64,000 bases of DNA from Aulostomus chinensis (Eukaryota; Chordata; Actinopteri; Syngnathiformes; Aulostomidae). Position numbers and translations under genes: made by a program. The stretch spans positions 5,561,001-5,625,000 of the forward strand of contig JBBMOA010000004.1 in NCBI GenBank assembly GCA_037954235.1. The letters run 5' to 3'. Shown here piece by piece: positions 10,865 through 45,572 of this stretch. Position 1 is the first letter of the stretch; every line of letters begins with the position of its first letter. Below the pieces are notes generated by a model that was not told the origin of the DNA, ran no database searches, and saw nothing but the letters and a program-made list of their open reading frames with translations.

Positions 10865-12623
10865 TCATGTCGGGATGCTGGGTTTTGTTAAGTCCAGCTC
10901 AACGTCACAGAAAGCAGGATTAGTGTTGCCGGATTTCTTCTCTTTCTCCCTCTCCTTCGTCAGGTCGAGCTTTCCCGTTCGGGTCATAACCTCCAGAAAA
11001 AAGTCAGGAATCAGAGTTTATGTAGGCAGATGAGAAGCACATGGAGCCATGAGATCATGAAATCACACCTTCGCCTTCATCAGCACTCACTGTGTCCGTG
11101 CAGGTCTTGAGCAGGTAGTAGAGAGTCGTGTCTCCTTTCATTAACATGAGCCTCGATTCCAATTCCTGCTTCCAGCCTCCTGAAATTTAAAGAACGACGA
11201 GGTCACAACCGTTGGGTCCGGTCAGCCTGAGGTTGCTGTCGTACTTCACTTCAGAGGACTTGAATTTGGTTGACATTTATTTGCTTTCCGTTTCTGCTGC
11301 ATGGCGATGATGAACAGAAACATTCAACTTAGTGCAACAGATTTTTGAATTTTGATGCCAAGTCATCTTTTTTTCTTCATAGGATTTGTCTTTGAGGTCC
11401 CAATAAATGTTTTACCAACTCATTCTAACGTCTTATTTAGAATTCAAAACAAAAATTTTGAAGTTCATTTAAATATGATGGAGGGATTAAATGAACAAAA
11501 GATAACTGGTTCATTTAACACTGAAGAAATCTGGATTTAAAAGAAAAAACAGGATGGCCTACTGAATGTTGTCAAGCAAAAATGTCAAAAGATGGTTGTT
11601 TTCAGACTTCTGAGTGTCTGGATAATATTTCAGGTCAAGTATCAGGACATTTTAATGGAATTTTCATGAAAACAATCTGCAGATGAATCAATGATAGAAA
11701 ATGACTGTGAGCTGTGACCTGTGAAAAGGCTGACGATCAGCCCCATGGTGACGGCGGCGATGGTGCCGATGGGACTGAAGTAGAGGTAGGACAGGGAGTA
11801 CCAGGTGTCTGCCAGCACCGGCCTCCTGCTGCTGGAGCGAGAAGAAATCGTCACCAGAGGAGACCTCAGCTCCCGCAGTGAGACCGGCTCATACATCTGA
11901 TCTGTGTCGTAGCAGCTACGTGGCGGCCTGCGTCTACAGTACAGGTCCTCAGTATCTAGTGTGTGTGTCACATTGTTCGTGTGTGGCCATTTTGCATCGT
12001 TCCAGATGTGAGGTGATAATCAGACGCTTCTGTTCTTACTTGCCGCTGCTGTTCAGAGCTGCAGATGTTGTCGTGATGCCGTTTGCCACAGCAGGTAGAA
12101 CAGTGGGGGCGGTCCAGTTGAGGCTATACGCCATGGTGGAGTTACAGCCCCCCGTGCTCAGGGACAGAGGTCGGCTCATCTCCGGAGGGGGAGGGTATAT
12201 CTGGGCGCCGATGCCCACCCACAGAGACACCACCAGCCCCGACACCAGACCTGCCAAAGCTCCCTAAGAACACAAGAGTCGCTGACAACAGGCGGGTGGA
12301 GGTGGGCGACGGGCTCAGTCCAGGGTCGGCAACTAGACTTACCTGATGGCTCAGTTCGATTTTTGCAATTGGAATTTTGGTTTTTAACGATGATTTTAAC
12401 AAAGATGTCAAATTTACTGACAAAATGTGTCTTTTGAGAGTCCTTAATAAAAAACACTTTATTAGAATTGCTTGAAAACAACCCTCAACTGCAGCCTGAA
12501 AATAAGCAGCTTTCCACAAGTGGAAGAATCCCATTAGAGTTAAGACCCTCGTGTCTCCTGGAAGTTCTCACAAGAGCTTGTTGCTAAGAGGAAGATGAAC
12601 CTCCAGGACCTGAGTGTGGTGCT

Positions 12624-12660
<37 letters not shown>

Positions 12661-15600
12661 AAAGGTCAAAGTTCTCAGATGTTCATCTGATAAAGGTCCA
12701 GGCACCAGGAGTGAGGAGGCTCAGGATCTGCTGCGGGACACTAGAGAAAACTACGTTACAAACACAGGAAGAGTCTCCAACTTACTTTGGAATTAGCAAA
12801 AGGACAAATAATCCCCAGTGTGAAGAGGCCAAGTAAAGGACCTCCGATGATTCCAAAGATGCTGATGGCTGCCTGCGGACAGAGACGCGCGTCACTCCTG
12901 TTGCACCCAGCAAACACTGCAAAACTGCTTTATTCTCCTGAAAAACATCTGGGAACGTGGAAAATTCCTCAAGATTTCTGTCGTCCGGAGATGTCGATTG
13001 CATCGTCCTACCTGCAGTATCCCTCCCATGAGAGAGGCCAGTCCCGCCATCCCGATGCACAGAAGCCCGTACAGCAGACCTGCAGACAGCTTTGTGTCAG
13101 TGCCTGACCCAGGTACCCAGGACATACTCTAGTCCACTTACTCAGCACTTTGGACGCGCGGGACATTTGCTTCTCTGACAGCTGAGCATGAGGTTTGATC
13201 AGGTCCTCCACAGTCACTGCAGCTAACGCGTTGATGCTGGACGACACTGTGCTGACAGAAGAGAATCACACACACAAAACATGCCTAAATACTAAGATGC
13301 AACATGCCTGCATGTGAACTGGTGTGTTGGTTGGTTGAGTTACACACGTAGGGATCTAATATGAATCAGTGAGTTCATCATAAGTTGTAAACCTGAGAGA
13401 TCCACTATATGCTGCTGCTACAAACAGTCCAGGGAGGCCAGGGAAGTCTCCCAAGATGTCCATCACCAGATACGGCATCAGCTGGGGAGAGGCAGTCACA
13501 CGACAGCAGTGAACAGACGGATTCATTGTTGTGTGTGTGATTTGTTGTCACACACAATGATCAAACCTGATCTGGAGCAGAAACCCTGCCCGCGGTCCAG
13601 GGGTCACAGTGCTGATAGACCGAGTACAGGCACATTCCTGCGAACACCGATGACAGCAGGATGGACCACAGACCGATCAGGTTGATGAGCAAAGATCTGG
13701 CAACGGACAACACACCCGGGGTCACGACCCAGCCGGCGAGGCCACAGAAATGAGTTCCCTCGGTTTAGAATCATATAAAATGACTAAACAGAGGGAAGAG
13801 GCTACCTCTCGTAGCCTCAGTTACATCAGTCTCTATTAGTGCTCAAAAACCTGTTAGATAATTGAAAAATAGATGCTCCCCCACCCCCACCCCCACCCCC
13901 CCCCCCCCACACCCCACCAGGACAGGGGAAGCTGGCGTCGTAGTTTTTAAGCAGTCAAACCTACTTAGTGAAAAGGCTTCGTCAAACTCACAGTCTGGCG
14001 TGAGTGATGCTCCTGCAGGAGATGTATCTCTGGACCTGGGCCTGGTTGATCCCGTATATGCTGACCCAGACAAACGCCCCTCCAAAGGTGACGGTCCAAA
14101 AGGTGTGTCTCCTCAGAGGGTTTGTGTCGAAGCTGGTGAAACGGAAGGAGGGTCTGGATGGAGACTCAGCCTACACCAGTAAAACCAGACAGCTGAGCTG
14201 ATGCTGTACAAGCTGGGATATTTAATGTTCTTCAGTGTGGAAGCTGGGGGGGTGTGGGGGGGGGGGCACACACGTCCCACTCAGGTTCGGCGATTATCAA
14301 GTTACATCATACTTGAAGATTTATTGATGATTCTCCATTACACGGTGCAGAGCTGCAAACTGACCTCCTCAAATTCAGTTACAATCAAGCACTTTGTTGT
14401 CCTGCTGTGATTTGTTGAGATGATTTGAGAGGAATTCAGCACCATGGACAGATTCAGGCAAAGTATAAGTTTGCAAAATCAAACCCAGCCCAGCATCTGC
14501 TGCCACACAGTGGCCGGAGGCAGCAATGACCTCCGTCATCATACTCACTCCCAAAGGTTGAGTCTCCCTCCTCTCTGAGAGTCTGAGATGATGGGAACGA
14601 TGCCCCCCTTCATGATCACACACCTGATGATGACGGACAGGAAACCTGCAAGCATGACGCCCACCTGCGTGTGTGTGTGGGGGGGCGGTGTTGTTGTGAG
14701 GATGTACAGGCATTAGTGACTCATGCTGTCATCCCTGACTAAGTAAGCCAGTTTAACCATGAATCCGCTCACCAACCTCCAGTAATCCCACACCAACCAC
14801 TGCTCAGGCTGTTTTTGTACGTACCTGAAACACATCTGTCCAAACCACCGCCTTCAGACCACCCTGTAACCATGGAGACCACAAATCACCCTAGGACTGA
14901 GATACATGTGTGGGCTAAAGACTGTTTTTGGAAGGATTATTGAGACCCCCGTCCTCGTTGTTTTATAATCAATAACCTACCAGATTTCACCAGTAGAAGA
15001 ACTGACATTCCTCAAGAACCCCTGACAACCTGCGTACCTCGAAGTATTTTAACGAAGCAACTCCAGGGAGCAGGTTTGATTTTGATTATACGCAAAAGAG
15101 GAGGCACGAGACAAGAACACGTGTACTTGCAGATACTTTTTTTTGAAGAATGTTCCCTCATAGGTACATTTGTTACCTCAGAAGTACAATTTTCGTGTTT
15201 AAGAGGCATGAAGTGCAGCTTTGTAACAGCTGTTGGTACCCTGACATGAACACGCTGATCCATCCGTCTCTGATCACGTTTGTTCACCTACCATTGAGCA
15301 GTAAAAGGTGCAGACCACGCCTGTGGAAATGACCGCACCCCACAGGTCCATGCCAGTCACTGGAGGGGGGGGGGGGGGGGGGGTTATTAGACAGTGGACA
15401 CTTGAGAGAGTAGAGCAGCTTTAAGTGTCCTCACGCATGAACGCCGGCGTGGATGTAGAACAACATACCTTGGCTCAGAGCGAGAGCTGGTGCGTAAATG
15501 ACTATCCCCGTGTAGAGAATCTGTGAGGAAGCAGCAGGAACAACATGAATGACCGTCAGATGAGGGGTTCAGGGTTGAAGGTCAAAGTGGCGCCATGACG

Positions 15601-16803
15601 AGTTGACCGGCTTCTTACTCACCGTCTGCACAATGAAGAGAGCAGTTCCCAGGAGGCGGGTCGCTCTGCTGAAACGCAGCTCCAGATACTTGACAAAGAA
15701 AGTCAAAGGTCACATTCAGAGGAATGTGAGAGATTCTTTCATGTTTACCACAAATTACCCTCACAGCCAATCAACATATTTGTAAAGGTTTCCGGTTGCT
15801 TCAAGCCCCAGAATTCCAAATGAAATCAAGCGTTTATCTCTTCTGTCCAAAACAAGTGGAACTCAGGAAAGGAAGCAAAGTGGGAAAGATCCCTCAGGAC
15901 CTCTCCGTGTCTGTTTTGATGCTTCTATGTGTTGCACGTGTTGATCTCCAGTAAGAACACAACACTGACCAAATAACTGTTCAAAAACAAAATGATTGGT
16001 GTATTTTATGGATTTAGAAACGGCCAATAATCTCTCAGTGTCTCACCTCGTAGGTGCTGGTGATGGCCAGCCTGTAGAAGACCGGCAGAAACACCTCTGA
16101 TGTCACCCCCACCGTCACCACGTAGGAGAGACCGTAGAACGCAATACTGGCTCCGTAACAATACACCTGCACACACACACTTGTTCATTCATTGTTTTTG
16201 TTGTTTTTTAGTTTATCAGTTTTTAGAATTTTTTTATTACTTTAGTTTATTAGTTATTAGAATTTTAGAGTTGGCTCGTATTTTGATTGTATGACCATCA
16301 TTACCTAGAAATAGAGTAAAATGTCCTGGAGACATGGACGAGTACTTTAGACCTTGAAAGTTTGCCGTCTATTCACAGATTTAACAAAATCTATTTGAAT
16401 GTAAATAATTAAAATGACTGTCATAGCCAAACTATATATATGATGTAGACTTGGATGAAATAATTACAAAATATGTGGTTGATTGGATTTAGAAAATAAT
16501 AATTTGACAGCCTGAGAAGAAGTACTACTGTAAGTTCAGTCCACTGGTCCTGAGTGGCTCCAGTCTCACCTCTGCCGGGTTGGACAGCACTGTGATGGCT
16601 GACATGAAGCTGGCGGTCAGAGACAGCGAGACAGGCAGGGCAGTCAGCCTGCGGCCCCCCATGAGAAAGCCCTCGGAGCTCCCCTGGCCCCTGTCCTTCC
16701 AGGCGTAGTAGACCCCGACTGCAGCAGACACCACCAGCATGAGAGCAAACACCGCATAATCTGCTGCCACAAAGGAGGCAGCTGCCGGAGGTTCCCCTGA
16801 CAT
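10865..16803 (-). CDS. slc5a8: slc5a8-type sodium-coupled monocarboxylate transporter (SMCT1)
   Basis: There are seventeen coding exons on the minus strand: 16803-16570, 16166-16047, 15688-15623, 15520-15469, 15359-15292, 14863-14825, 14664-14549, 14132-13992, 13696-13567, 13481-13393, 13251-13142, 13079-13012, 12872-12786, 12263-12040, 11831-11719, 11179-11091 and 10990-10865. They total 1,872 nt (623 aa; human SLC5A8 is 610). Family signatures are FLMGGRR and SLTASFMSAITVL in TM1-2, STYEYLELRF, GGLKAVVWTDVFQ, RRHTFWTVTFGG, YGINQAQVQRYISCR, SAPDQLMPYLV, SSINALAAVTVEDLIKP and WVGIGAQIYPP. About 13 membrane helices are expected, with Na+-coupled uptake of lactate, short-chain fatty acids and nicotinate at the apical membrane. 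Similarity is better to SLC5A8 than to SLC5A12, and the position next to utp20 agrees. The start is the ATG at 16803; an in-frame upstream stretch has no ATG. The C-terminus ends SIPT, without the T-x-L PDZ ligand of the human protein. Confidence 0.9.
13876..13920 (-). repeat. G-rich (C-rich on +) quadruplex-prone tract in an slc5a8 intron
   Basis: The plus strand reads runs of C5-C14 separated by single A or CA. The slc5a8 transcript strand therefore carries at least five G-runs of four or more, spaced by T. This meets the usual G-quadruplex pattern. It lies about 70 bp inside the intron that follows the exon ending at 13992. Confidence 0.7.
14864..15291 (-). other. slc5a8 intron
   Basis: This is the intron between the CSMG exon and the GGLKAVVWTDVFQ exon. 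I see nothing recognisable in it. A separate long G-homopolymer (about 21 nt) occurs in the next intron at 15363-15383. Confidence 0.4.
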
Positions 16804-16947
16804 CCTGGAGGAGGCGACGCAAAACCCGAACTGCACGTTTTTATACCAACTGCTGCTGCGTCAGGTGACCTGGACGGGACAAAACATTTGGTTCTCCAGG
16901 AGTCCTGGAACATCACCTTCTCAGCCAGGGAGTGAAACCCTTTATCC

Positions 16948-17032
<85 letters not shown>

Positions 17033-17144
17033 TAGAGAGAGAGAGAGAAGGGGGAGGGAGAATTCCCGGCAGGTACACAAGGAGTCTGCTGGCAAACAGA
17101 AGGGATTGTTGGCCTGACCACAGGATACAAGCTATCATCAGTCG

Positions 17145-17190
<46 letters not shown>

Positions 17191-17641
17191 GCACTGTAGA
17201 ACATGCCCGTAAGTTTACAAATTATGTGTGGGTTTCGTTTGGAATTTGCCACTGGTTTCGATAAATCAAGAAACCAAAAATATTTCTATTCAAGTTATTC
17301 TTTAATTAAAATGTCAAGTTGTTTAACAACCCCTCCCACTTCAGTTCCCTCCCCACTCCCCCTTCAAATATTTCCAGGAGCACAATTTGGGAAACATAAG
17401 TAGAGATACTATCCATCTCATTTATCATGAATCTGTTCAACCAAATTGGAGATACTGCAACGTACTTGCACACATGTAATAAATCAATAAATGTATTATT
17501 TTCTCTTCCTTTTCAAAACTTCAAATAATATAATAATCAGTTGACTGAGTTTTTGTGTAAAATACACAAAATATTCTCTGGTTTATGGGTGATACAAATA
17601 TTAGTATGGCAGTTCTAGCAGTTGTTGTTAGGGTTGGTCTG

Positions 17642-17695
<54 letters not shown>

Positions 17696-18360
17696 TATAT
17701 ATAATTTTTTTTTTTTTTTTTTTTTTTTTTTTGGTCATGACACTTTTTAAATCTTTGTAATGTGACACATTGTGCAACGAGTAAACGCTGAAATTTCGTG
17801 CACACTGTTGACAGCTTTGGTGTCAAAATTCTTCCAGAGAAGGCACGTGTGTGTGTATATTTTTTTCAAGAACATTTCTGGAGTAAAGACTAACTTATCA
17901 CCTGATATTCTTGCTGAGTTTTTAGTTCAGGTTGTGTTTGAGGGCCATAAATTAAATGGAGTTCTGGGGGCAAACCAGTCTCTTCATACTCCTCGCTTCA
18001 CACACGCAAAATTGATGAGGCAAACAAAGTGTGGCCTGATCAAATTTGGAAAAAATAACTATTGGGGATTCTGCATCCATAAAGAGCATTTTTACCTCAC
18101 AAAAAAACCCTCACAGTTGAAAGCAATGCTTAACACAATTTTCGAAGATGTTGTTCTGTTTTTGGAAAGGATGGCTTTAAGAGTAACTGTAGTAGTTGTT
18201 GTAGGAGTAGTGGGTTTTTTAACTTTTTATAGCGGACCAAATTTGGACCCCGAGCCCCACTTTGGACCGCGCCGCTTTCGACTGTCCACTGTGAGTCTCT
18301 GCAATGTCTTTACCACGTGGCTGCGTGAGCACAAACAAGCCAAAAACTAACAAACCTCAC
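16804..18360. other. slc5a8-utp20 intergenic region, simple-repeat rich
   Basis: This holds the slc5a8 5' flank, a perfect (GT)40 at 16951-17030 followed by (GA)n, a (CA)n at 17147-17184, an (AT)n at about 17646-17692 and a T27 run at about 17706-17732. A 192-codon open frame (17772-18350, +) encodes nothing that I recognise. The sequence just before the utp20 promoter is otherwise unremarkable. Confidence 0.6.
16951..17184. repeat. (GT)40 and (CA)n microsatellites
   Basis: An uninterrupted (GT)40 fills 16951-17030, then comes (GA)n to about 17050, about 95 bp of unique sequence, and (CA)19 at 17147-17184. Because the second tract is the complement of the first, the pair can form a hairpin. 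Long open frames here (poly CV/TH) are artefacts. Confidence 0.95.
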
Positions 18361-18654
18361 GGGGGTCCTCGAAAACAAACCCGGAAGTGTGAGGAAAGAA
18401 CCCTCAAACGAACCCGGAAGTGAAAAGGGAGAACTCATCTCGCGTTGTTACCTCTCTCCGCCCACCACGCGGACAGCAACCGTCTTCCCGTGATGCTTTG
18501 TGTTCAACATGGCTGCGCTGTTCTGCCGGCGTGTGTGTGTAAACAATTGTAACTCTGGTTACTAGAGGAATCGAAAAAAGGCTTTTATGAAGCGTTTAAA
18601 AACAAAGACGACGTCGGAATCCAGTTCATCTCTTTGTCGAGCGACGAGCTAAAG
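18361..18654 (+). promoter_or_regulatory. utp20 promoter and 5' UTR
   Basis: Two CCGGAAGT ETS-type sites occur at 18381-18388 and 18414-18421, each within a repeated AACCCGGAAGTG context. A TCTCGCG motif lies near 18437, and a YY1-like AACATGGCTGC at about 18506-18516. This combination, without a TATA box, is typical of housekeeping and ribosome-biogenesis promoters. An upstream ORF (18587-18652, 21 codons plus stop) ends two bases before the utp20 ATG. Motifs are read by eye; factor binding is inferred. Confidence 0.55.
18587..18652 (+). CDS. Upstream ORF in the utp20 5' leader
   Basis: ATG at 18587 opens a 21-codon frame (MKRLKTKTTSESSSSLCRAT...) that stops with TAA at 18650-18652. The utp20 ATG follows at 18655, in a different frame. 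It matters only if transcription starts upstream of 18587, which is likely from the position of the ETS and YY1-like sites but not shown. I expect a regulatory uORF, not a functional peptide. Confidence 0.4.
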   Translation: MKRLKTKTTSESSSSLCRATS

Positions 18655-38260
<19,606 letters not shown>

Positions 38261-39402
38261 GTCCAGGACCCTGTTTGGTTTGAAAACTGGGCCAGCTGAC
38301 CCAGAAGAGTGACAGGGCAGGAGGATGTAACATAATAAAGAGATCTACTAACCTTAGTCTGCAGGGAGAAATGCCCTCTGACCCACGTTCGTACCAATCC
38401 CTGTTTTAACAGAAGGGCTTTGTTCTGCTAATCACATCAATTCAGAGGAGAAATCTATTTAACTTTCTGTTGTGAACAAAGACAAAGTGTCTTTTTTATC
38501 GTGCAGTTCAATGTACAACTTTTATAATTAAAAAGAATTTACTGTTTCAGTATTGCAGTATTACACCAAAAAAAATCAGGCCCTTAGGACAAAATGGTAC
38601 AATCACTAAAAGCAGCTTTACTGAATCGTTCACTGTACAAGCAGATATAAATATGCAACCATAAAACTTTGAGCATACATTTATTGTTCAGTAACTACTT
38701 GACGAATATACCAAAGCTGCACAAGATGAGGATGAAAAAGGGGCCTTCACTACTAAACCTCAAAATAACAACGGGACCAACACAAATTAAAATGGAAACC
38801 CATCACGTATCCGCAGACAGCTCAGGCTGCAGTCGCTCTCGCTGGCCTGAGGATGATGTCACTGCTGGAAGATAATCTGGACTATAGATTAAAAGAACAA
38901 CAACCTTAAACTATTTAAAGAATTGGCAATCAAGCAGCTTTTCAGCGTGTGTGTGGCCTGCTGTCACGCCACTGGAAATATTACTGCCTTTATGGAGGAA
39001 TGCTGCCTCCTAGTGGATCTTCCTGTCTGTTTTTTGCTTACATATTCAGACAATCCAGCGAAGGCACCTGATTTAACACTTTTACGAATGGATTCATGAA
39101 ATTAGCAACATACTTAGTATATTTGTACAAATACGTTTCTTATTCTTGACCGTGAGCTGACAAACTTTAAATAGAACGTGGTCAGACATCCATCACTGCT
39201 GTCCTGTCTCTACGACCTTCACTCGTTCCATCAGAGCGTGTGAGAGAGGGGGAGGTCCAGATGTTACTGCAGCCTTCACTTGTCAATCCCAGGCTTGAAT
39301 GGCGTTTGGGCAAACCGAGACATGAGTGTGGAAGTGTCAGTCACAAGGCTTCATACCAAAGGGTCAAAGGTCAGGAGTATATACAGAGCGGGGTGTGAGC
39401 CT
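38261..39402. other. Convergent 3' UTRs of utp20 and arl1
   Basis: The utp20 poly(A) signal AATAAA lies at 38334-38339. A minus-strand AATAAA (plus tttatt at about 38680) would give arl1 a 3' UTR of roughly 0.7 kb. No coding exon is seen between. Confidence 0.6.
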
Positions 39403-42670
<3,268 letters not shown>

Positions 42671-43474
42671 TTTGACAATACGACGGTCCTTGTGGCACAA
42701 ATTCGGTGGTAGTTTGACAGACACCTTCTTCCGTGTGGTGACGTGTCACTCAATGATGTCACAAGTCACCCGCTTGGATTTAGTCTCGCACATTCGACAC
42801 ACTCATAATGTCACATTTGCATTCAGCACCACCGCCGTAGTGTGTTATTACGTACCCGGACTCAAATCTGTCCTTCTTTTATTGCCATCCTGAGATTCAA
42901 GTGTAATACTAAGGTCGCGGTGTTAATTTCGCAATTTGATTCAAATATTTTAAATTTGGAATGAGTGGATCCTGAGCCCAGAACGATTCTGAGGTTGTAG
43001 GTCTTTCTAGTACCTTTTCACTTTATCGGAGGTTCCGCTGCTTCATAAACACTTTTTTTGGGGGGGATGGAAAGTGCGGTTGGGTGGCAGGAGGCTGATT
43101 TGAAGCGTCTGCGCCGGGGCGCATTCAAGAAGCAAACACGCACTTACGTTCGCTAATGTTCGCTAGCTGGCGTCGGCAGGAGGAATTTGACGGTGCGTGT
43201 GCAGCCGTCCTGAATGCAGCTCATGTTGGACGAAGGAGTTGCCTTCTTTCAACAGCATCAAATTTATGATCTCCTCAGAAAAGGGAGATTTTAAAGCTTG
43301 GTGTAAAAAGCAACCGGGAATAACGTGAATTTGACGTGAAATGCAACTGATTTGAACAATTTCGAGGAACTTCAGGATGCGGGAATCCCTCTGAGCTGGA
43401 TGGACGTGGTGCCCGTCGGCTGAGACATCATTTACAATCCGCGGTGAGACTGACGAGGCGGGACCGCCGACAGG
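42671..43474. promoter_or_regulatory. Divergent arl1/dennd11 promoter region
   Basis: The start codons face away from each other across 804 bp. The dennd11 side contains two short upstream ORFs, 43377-43394 (MRESL) and 43400-43423 (MDVVPVG), before the main ATG at 43475. No TATA box is evident. The middle of the interval (about 42880-43130) shows no recognisable element. Confidence 0.45.
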
Positions 43475-45522
43475 ATGGTGGAGCGGTCGGACCGAGCCCC
43501 TCTGCTGGACTGGGAGGAGATTCCGTCCGCGGAGAAGCCCGGCGGAGAGGAGCCGGTGGCAGCACACACCAGCGACCGACTGTCGAGCCCCTCCAACAGC
43601 CGTGTCTTATCCGTATCCTCCGCGCCGGGGTTTGGGTGGAACGGCGGTCCAGGGGGTCCCACTTCCAGCAGGTCTGTCTCCCACGCAGACGGCTGCAGCG
43701 CCCCGCCCGCCACCTCCATCACCCAGGCGGCGAGCACGGATGAAGCGCTGCGTCTGGACGAGCAGGAGCATCCCTCGGATTCAGGACCGAGGGAGGTGCC
43801 GCTGGAGGACAGGATGGTGAAATGGGAGGAAAAAGACCAGATTGTGTCGGTCTTTGTGGTTACATTCAATACCAGATCAGGTGGGACGTGGAGATAAAAC
43901 CAGCAGTGCCTTAGAACGACAGTTTGCAGGGAGGGGGGTTCGATAGATGCCGGGCTTTGTGCTATCAGTTGTGTCTATCTGTCTGCGCGCGTGTGTGTGT
44001 ATGCGTGCGTGTGTGACGCCCAAAATGAAGTCTGCAGAAGCTTCTCCTACAGGTGTGGCTGCCTCTGACTTGGGGGGGGGGGGGGTGAAAGTTGAGAGGA
44101 ACCAATGAAATCACGGATTTCTGCACGAGTTCATTCACTATTGATGAGACAGCTGTGAAATCCTGAACCGTGAGTCCCTGAAGGTCTCATTAGAGTGAGA
44201 CGGCAGCGCCTCTGCAGGGTGGAGCTGGGTCACCGTGATGCTGCGGCGGGAGGCTCGGGTGTTGGAGCAGTCTCAGTGGAGGGGTGGGTGCTCGTTCAGT
44301 AGCCCGCCACCTCACACGGGCTGATGGGCAGCAAGACGCCGCGTGGATCAGCTCCTCCCGTGTGCGGTCGATACCAACATCCTTGCCCCCCCCCCCGCCG
44401 GCTGCAGGGGCCCGAGGGAAGCGGACACTAGCCACCGCCTCACCCGCTGAAGGAGAGGCCAGCGTGGCGCTGGAGGTCAGGACGTGTTGACATTTTCTCA
44501 AATTCCTGCCTGAAGGCAGAAACCGCGTGTGGACTTTATTTTGTTGATTTCTGTTATTTTGGCAAATATTCGTCAATATTTACTATTAATATCTGTACAG
44601 AACAAGTAATTTACTTAAGAACAAGTGTGAACATTGTAAAAGTTAAGAATAGTTTTGTTTATTGCCAAAACATTTGGAAAAACGTCTAAATGCTACATTT
44701 ACTGACTGTTTCTTCATCATGAACGGCAGAAGGTGAAGGAACTTGAGCCCAACCGGTTGACTGATATCAATACCTATCATCAATACCAATAATCAATATC
44801 TGCTGTGGCGATGATGAGCTACATGATGGTGGATCGTAGGGAACCGACCTGGCCGCGGGGGTCCAGCTCCAACAGCTTCCTGTTCCATGGTGACTTCTCA
44901 AACATGGCCGCTGTTCGGAGTTGCCCGTCTTCTCAGTTCCAATACTCGTCTAAGTTCATCGGAAAGCTGCAGAGGCGATGGATCCTAGTTTTATTTATAT
45001 CGTTGAGTATTCATCCCTAATCGTGAAGATGCTTTATTTGTTCCAGGATCTCACTCCTGCATGGTGTCTAGAGACTTCAGCTCCCATGTTTAGGCTCTGG
45101 TGAGAGGGAGGAAGACTTGAACCCTAAAGTCTGCAACCGCGCGCGTCTCAAACCTCCAAGTCACTCTTGACAGTTGAAATCGAAGAAGAATTAACTTGAA
45201 TGCCCGAGTCCGTCGAGCACGGCGGGGATTAATTAGGCTGGATTAAGATTTGTGTCAGCAGAGATCTGATTGGGCTTCGTTTCTCGACACATCAGCCAGC
45301 AGAGCCTGGCACCTGACGTCAGGAACAGCTGGCAGGGTCTCACCCGGCGCCCGCTGGGCCCCGCAGGTGTACGCGGCTGATGATTGGCCGGAGCGGCTGA
45401 GTCACCGTCTCCAGCCTCCTGCTCCTATCACGCCGTGTTTGCTCAGCTGCGGCCCAAACGTCTCTGTTTCAAGAACATTGAAATGAAATGGTGATAAACA
45501 CAACTTCCCCAGCTGTTCCTTT

Positions 45523-45572
<50 letters not shown>

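Noticed and set aside
16804..16836. Upstream start extending slc5a8 to QFGFCVASSR...
   Set aside because: The upstream codon is GTG, not ATG, and the sequence before the ATG looks like a tctccag acceptor, so the ATG at 16803 was chosen.
16932..17187. Open frames encoding poly CV or poly TH
   Set aside because: Translations of (GT)n/(CA)n microsatellites. The same applies at 21677, 27070-27451, 33587-34104, 53596-53963 and 59569-59945 apart from the true exon parts.
43163..43869. Minus-strand open frames of 134 and 145 codons
   Set aside because: They overlap dennd11 exon 1 and its leader and are GC-rich shadows of it.
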